Shown here piece by piece: positions 63,534 to 64,000 of a stretch of 64,000 bases of DNA (position 1 is its first letter; the number at the start of each line of letters is the position of its first letter). This DNA comes from Nematostella vectensis (Eukaryota; Cnidaria; Anthozoa; Actiniaria; Edwardsiidae). Both the position numbers and the translations under genes were made by a program. The stretch spans positions 558,001-622,000 of the forward strand of contig NC_064043.1 in assembly GCF_932526225.1 (NCBI RefSeq). Direction: 5' to 3'. The notes below the pieces were generated by a model that ran no database searches, was not told the origin of the DNA, and saw only the letters and a list, made by a program, of their open reading frames with translations.

Positions 63534-64000
63534 TTACAAACTTATTTAATAATAGGTAACAACTGTAATACTGTATGAAGAGAGTGCCCCTCCCTTCCCC
63601 CTGCTATTGTTGACATTATGCTCAATAAACTGTTACCTCTTCCCTCTCCACCAGTTAAGCATTCTATGTATGCTTCCCTGTACAAAATGCGCCCCTTCAA
63701 ATAGAACATTAAAGTTCACATACTTGTTTACTTCCTCAAACTCTTTGCTTTGTGTTTTTTGTTAACTTCCTAGGAACAAATTGAATACATATAATCAAGC
63801 TTATTTTGCAAACTCACTTTTTTTTATTATTTTTGCGCAAAACCAATCAGGATTAGGGGGGTCAAGCACAAAGAAAAAAAAACGAATTAAAAAAAAGCCC
63901 AATGGCCTGGGATCGAACCCGGTCTGAAGCACAAAACGGAAACCATACATACGGATTACCCAATCGGTATGGCAGCACAAGGCTTTTTCGGAAGGCTGTA
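63534..64000. repeat. S2000 unit 16, cut by the window end
   Basis: Leader and start of the GC-richer module, B-box at 63909. It carries the private marks of unit 15, so the two are recent copies of each other. Whether unit 16 also has the internal deletion cannot be seen. Confidence 0.9.

Larger units (their letters stand above)
33658..64000. repeat. Satellite array S2000: tandem units of a ~2.0-kb monomer
   Basis: Units begin at TTACAAACTTATT: 33658, 35659, 37718, 40672, 42696, 44717, 46733, 48737, 50739, 52743, 54741, 56730, 58734, 60723, 62715 and 63534. Normal length is 1,989-2,059 bp; the 2,954-bp unit at 37718 is two units fused by an internal deletion, and the 819-bp unit at 62715 has lost ~1.2 kb. 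Each full unit has: a pyrimidine-rich leader; a GC-richer ~440-bp module with a reverse-strand tRNA T-arm; an AT-rich middle; an ATT microsatellite; a TA microsatellite; a TTAA-flanked inverted-repeat element; and a tail with a GATGAGC/GCTCATC inverted repeat. The array leaves the window mid-unit. No real gene is visible. Confidence 0.97.

Noticed and set aside
33658-64000. Tandem gene family, one gene per 2-kb unit
   Set aside because: No frame longer than 111 codons, none with a recognisable domain, and no consistent ATG-start frame or splice structure that I can support.
1-64000. Bacterial or phage origin of the window
   Set aside because: No operons, ribosome-binding sites or long genes. 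Multi-kilobase satellite arrays, microsatellites and a TTAA-type MITE are eukaryotic traits.

Overview
The whole window is satellite DNA from a eukaryotic chromosome. I see no protein-coding gene, no complete RNA gene and no operon-like organisation. It is AT-rich, with long homopolymer A/T runs, TA and ATT microsatellites, a small TTAA-flanked inverted-repeat element of piggyBac type, and tRNA-derived fragments. That points to a nuclear heterochromatic region, most plausibly of an animal; I cannot name the species. Every open frame that I checked start to stop is repeat-derived, opens on a non-ATG codon or is copied once per repeat unit.

Region 1 (1-33,654) is a tandem array of a ~547-bp monomer (called S548 here). 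I located 67 units by a fixed landmark, a reverse-strand tRNA T-arm/B-box. Fifty-six full intervals average ~547 bp and ten are deletion derivatives of 223-231 bp. The array has a mosaic history. A ~5.9-kb block (about 11.7-17.64 kb) recurs ~10.42 kb downstream (about 22.1-28.06 kb) with the same order of full and short monomers, and a five-monomer block of 2,728 bp is tandemly duplicated between them. Smaller 1.64- and 2.73-kb repeats lie in the first 10 kb.

Region 2 (33,658-64,000) is a tandem array of a different ~2.0-kb monomer (S2000): 14 units with a full inverted-repeat element, two internal-deletion forms (joints near 39,130 and 63,341) and a partial last unit. Each full unit has a GC-richer module with a reverse-strand tRNA T-arm, TA and ATT microsatellites and a 117-bp TTAA-flanked element. 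From ~46.7 kb the units follow a three-monomer higher-order repeat, including a 5,991-bp tandem duplication with its joint near 55,215.

The two monomers otherwise look unrelated, but both carry on the same (minus) strand the 3' half of a tRNA: T-stem/loop with a canonical Pol III B-box, a 3' acceptor-like strand, and an oligo-T run directly downstream. The arrays meet in a short A-rich stretch common to both (33,641-33,657). The shared tRNA-like module is the most interesting feature here; a TFIIIC-binding or chromatin role is inference only.
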